Positions 63,063 to 64,000 of a stretch of 64,000 bases of DNA are shown here, in pieces. The DNA lies in the NCBI GenBank assembly GCA_965203475.1, contig OZ241890.1, positions 124,001-188,000 of the forward strand, written 5' to 3'. Source of the stretch: JABDMD01 sp965203475 (GTDB lineage Bacteria; Pseudomonadota; Gammaproteobacteria; UBA4575). The notes beneath the pieces were generated by a model. That model saw only the letters and a list, made by a program, of their open reading frames with translations, ran no database searches and had not been told where the DNA came from. Position 1 is the first letter of the stretch; each line of letters begins with the position of its first letter. The position numbers and the translations under genes are program-made.

Positions 63063-64000
63063 ATGAGGATGGATAAATTAACAACTAAATTTCAGATGGC
63101 CATTCAAGATGCGCAATCACTGGCCGTGGGTCGAGATCACCAATTTATCGAGCCTGCGCATTTGATGGTAGCCATGTTAAACCAAGAAAGTAGTGCAGTT
63201 GGTGCATTGTTTCAACGTATTGGTGTAGACACCGCTTCTTTTAAAGAGGCATGTATGCAACTTATAAATCGTTTACCCAGTGTAAGTGGGAATGCTGGCG
63301 AAATTCATATTTCAAATTCTCTTATTAATTTATTAAACATAAGTGATAAATTGGCACAGCAACAAAATGATGAATTTATTTCCTCCGAACTTTTTGTATT
63401 GGCAGCCATTGAGGACAAAGGCGAGCTTGGGCAATTATTAAAACAACATGGAGTTAGTAAAGCAGTAGTTTCATCTGCACTACAAGAAATGCGTGCTGGT
63501 GAGACAGTTGACGATGCCAATGCTGAAGATACAAGACAAGCATTAAGCAAATATACCATTGATCTCACTGAACGCGCTTTACAAGGAAAGTTAGACCCAG
63601 TGATTGGGCGCGATGATGAAATTCGCCGCGCCATTCAAGTTTTGCAACGTCGAACTAAAAATAATCCGGTGTTAATTGGAGAACCAGGTGTTGGAAAAAC
63701 TGCAATTGTTGAAGGTTTAGCACAACGCATTGTCAATGGGGAAGTTCCAGAAGGTATAAAGAATAAGAAATTGCTTTCTCTAGATTTAAGTGCGTTGATT
63801 GCGGGCGCAAAGTTTCGCGGTGAGTTCGAAGAACGTTTAAAAGCAGTTCTCAATGAGCTTTCCAAGCAGGAAGGCCAGATCATTTTATTCATTGATGAAA
63901 TTCATACCATGGTGGGTGCAGGAAAAGCAGAAGGTGCTATGGATGCTGGAAACATGTTGAAACCAGCACTCGCACGTGGCGAACTGCATTGCGTAGGTGC
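63063..64000 (+). CDS. clpB: Disaggregase chaperone ClpB, N-terminal part (cut by window end)
   Basis: About 312 codons are present, running off the window. The N-domain (about 1-145) begins MRMDKLTTKFQMAIQDAQSL and includes HQFIEPAHLMVAMLNQE. The first AAA+ domain follows: YTIDLTERALQGKLDPVIGR, QVLQRRTKNNPVLIGEPGVG with the Walker A lysine, LDLSALIAGAKFRGEFEERL and the Walker B segment IILFIDEIHTMVGAG. ClpB rescues aggregated proteins with DnaK. A GGAG Shine-Dalgarno is 8 bases before ATG 63063; a second ATG at 63069 is less likely. The heat-shock promoter lies just upstream. Confidence 0.96.
   Translation, partial: MRMDKLTTKFQMAIQDAQSLAVGRDHQFIEPAHLMVAMLNQESSAVGALFQRIGVDTASFKEACMQLINRLPSVSGNAGEIHISNSLINLLNISDKLAQQQNDEFISSELFVLAAIEDKGELGQLLKQHGVSKAVVSSALQEMRAGETVDDANAEDTRQALSKYTIDLTERALQGKLDPVIGRDDEIRRAIQVLQRRTKNNPVLIGEPGVGKTAIVEGLAQRIVNGEVPEGIKNKKLLSLDLSALIAGAKFRGEFEERLKAVLNELSKQEGQIILFIDEIHTMVGAGKAEGAMDAGNMLKPALARGELHCVG

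Noticed and set aside
1..64000. CRISPR arrays, toxin-antitoxin pairs, prophage or restriction-modification genes
   Set aside because: I looked for regularly spaced repeats and for typical small gene pairs or phage proteins and saw none. YraN has a nuclease-like fold but is a housekeeping family.

Overview
The window is a contiguous AT-rich stretch of a gammaproteobacterial chromosome. The gene order supports this: petC-sspA-sspB, then diaA-yraN-lpoA divergent from rsmI-rnpB-mraZ, a complete division and cell wall (dcw) cluster running into lpxC-dciA-M23 peptidase-secA, a pilBCD-coaE-zapD block, pilA-pilRS beside sucCD, and bamD divergent from rluD-pgeF-clpB. Lipoproteins with lipoboxes, LpxC, BamD and LpoA show a Gram-negative envelope. 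MurE carries the DNPR signature of meso-diaminopimelate peptidoglycan. I cannot name the species from sequence alone.

Layout. 1-7.6 kb: the 3' end of cytochrome c1, the stringent-starvation/ClpXP adaptor pair, a macrodomain enzyme, an unrecognised acidic protein, an FAD-linked oxidase and the lpoA block. 7.6-8.2 kb: RNase P RNA, then a well-formed mra promoter with MraZ-box repeats. 8.2-26.8 kb: mraZ, rsmH, ftsL, ftsI, murE, murF, mraY, murD, ftsW, murG, murC, murB, ddl, ftsQ, ftsA, ftsZ, lpxC, all on + and mostly overlapping or a few bases apart. In this sequence ddl carries a one-base frameshift near 21650. 26.9-34.8 kb: dciA, an M23 peptidase, secA, argJ, a Nudix-ThiE fusion, zapD and coaE. 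34.8-38.7 kb: the pilus assembly genes pilD, pilC, pilB. 39.2-52.7 kb: an accessory glycan region placed between pilB and pilA. 52.8-56.5 kb: pilA and the PilR/PilS two-component system. 56.7-64 kb: sucCD, nadE, bamD, rluD, pgeF and the start of clpB behind a textbook heat-shock promoter.

The most interesting region is the glycan island between pilA and pilB. Nine minus-strand genes follow pilA: a TMTC-like GT-C membrane glycosyltransferase with TPRs, a polyprenyl-phosphate-type GT2, a DUF354 protein, an AsnB-type amidotransferase, an alpha/alpha-toroid protein, three SAM methyltransferases and a two-domain dehydrogenase. A strong terminator hairpin lies immediately before the GT-C start codon. 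I infer a pilin or surface glycan modification system whose expression is held well below that of pilin. I see no Wzx, Wzy or initiating sugar transferase, so it is not an ordinary complete O-antigen locus. No tRNA, CRISPR array, insertion sequence or prophage gene was found.
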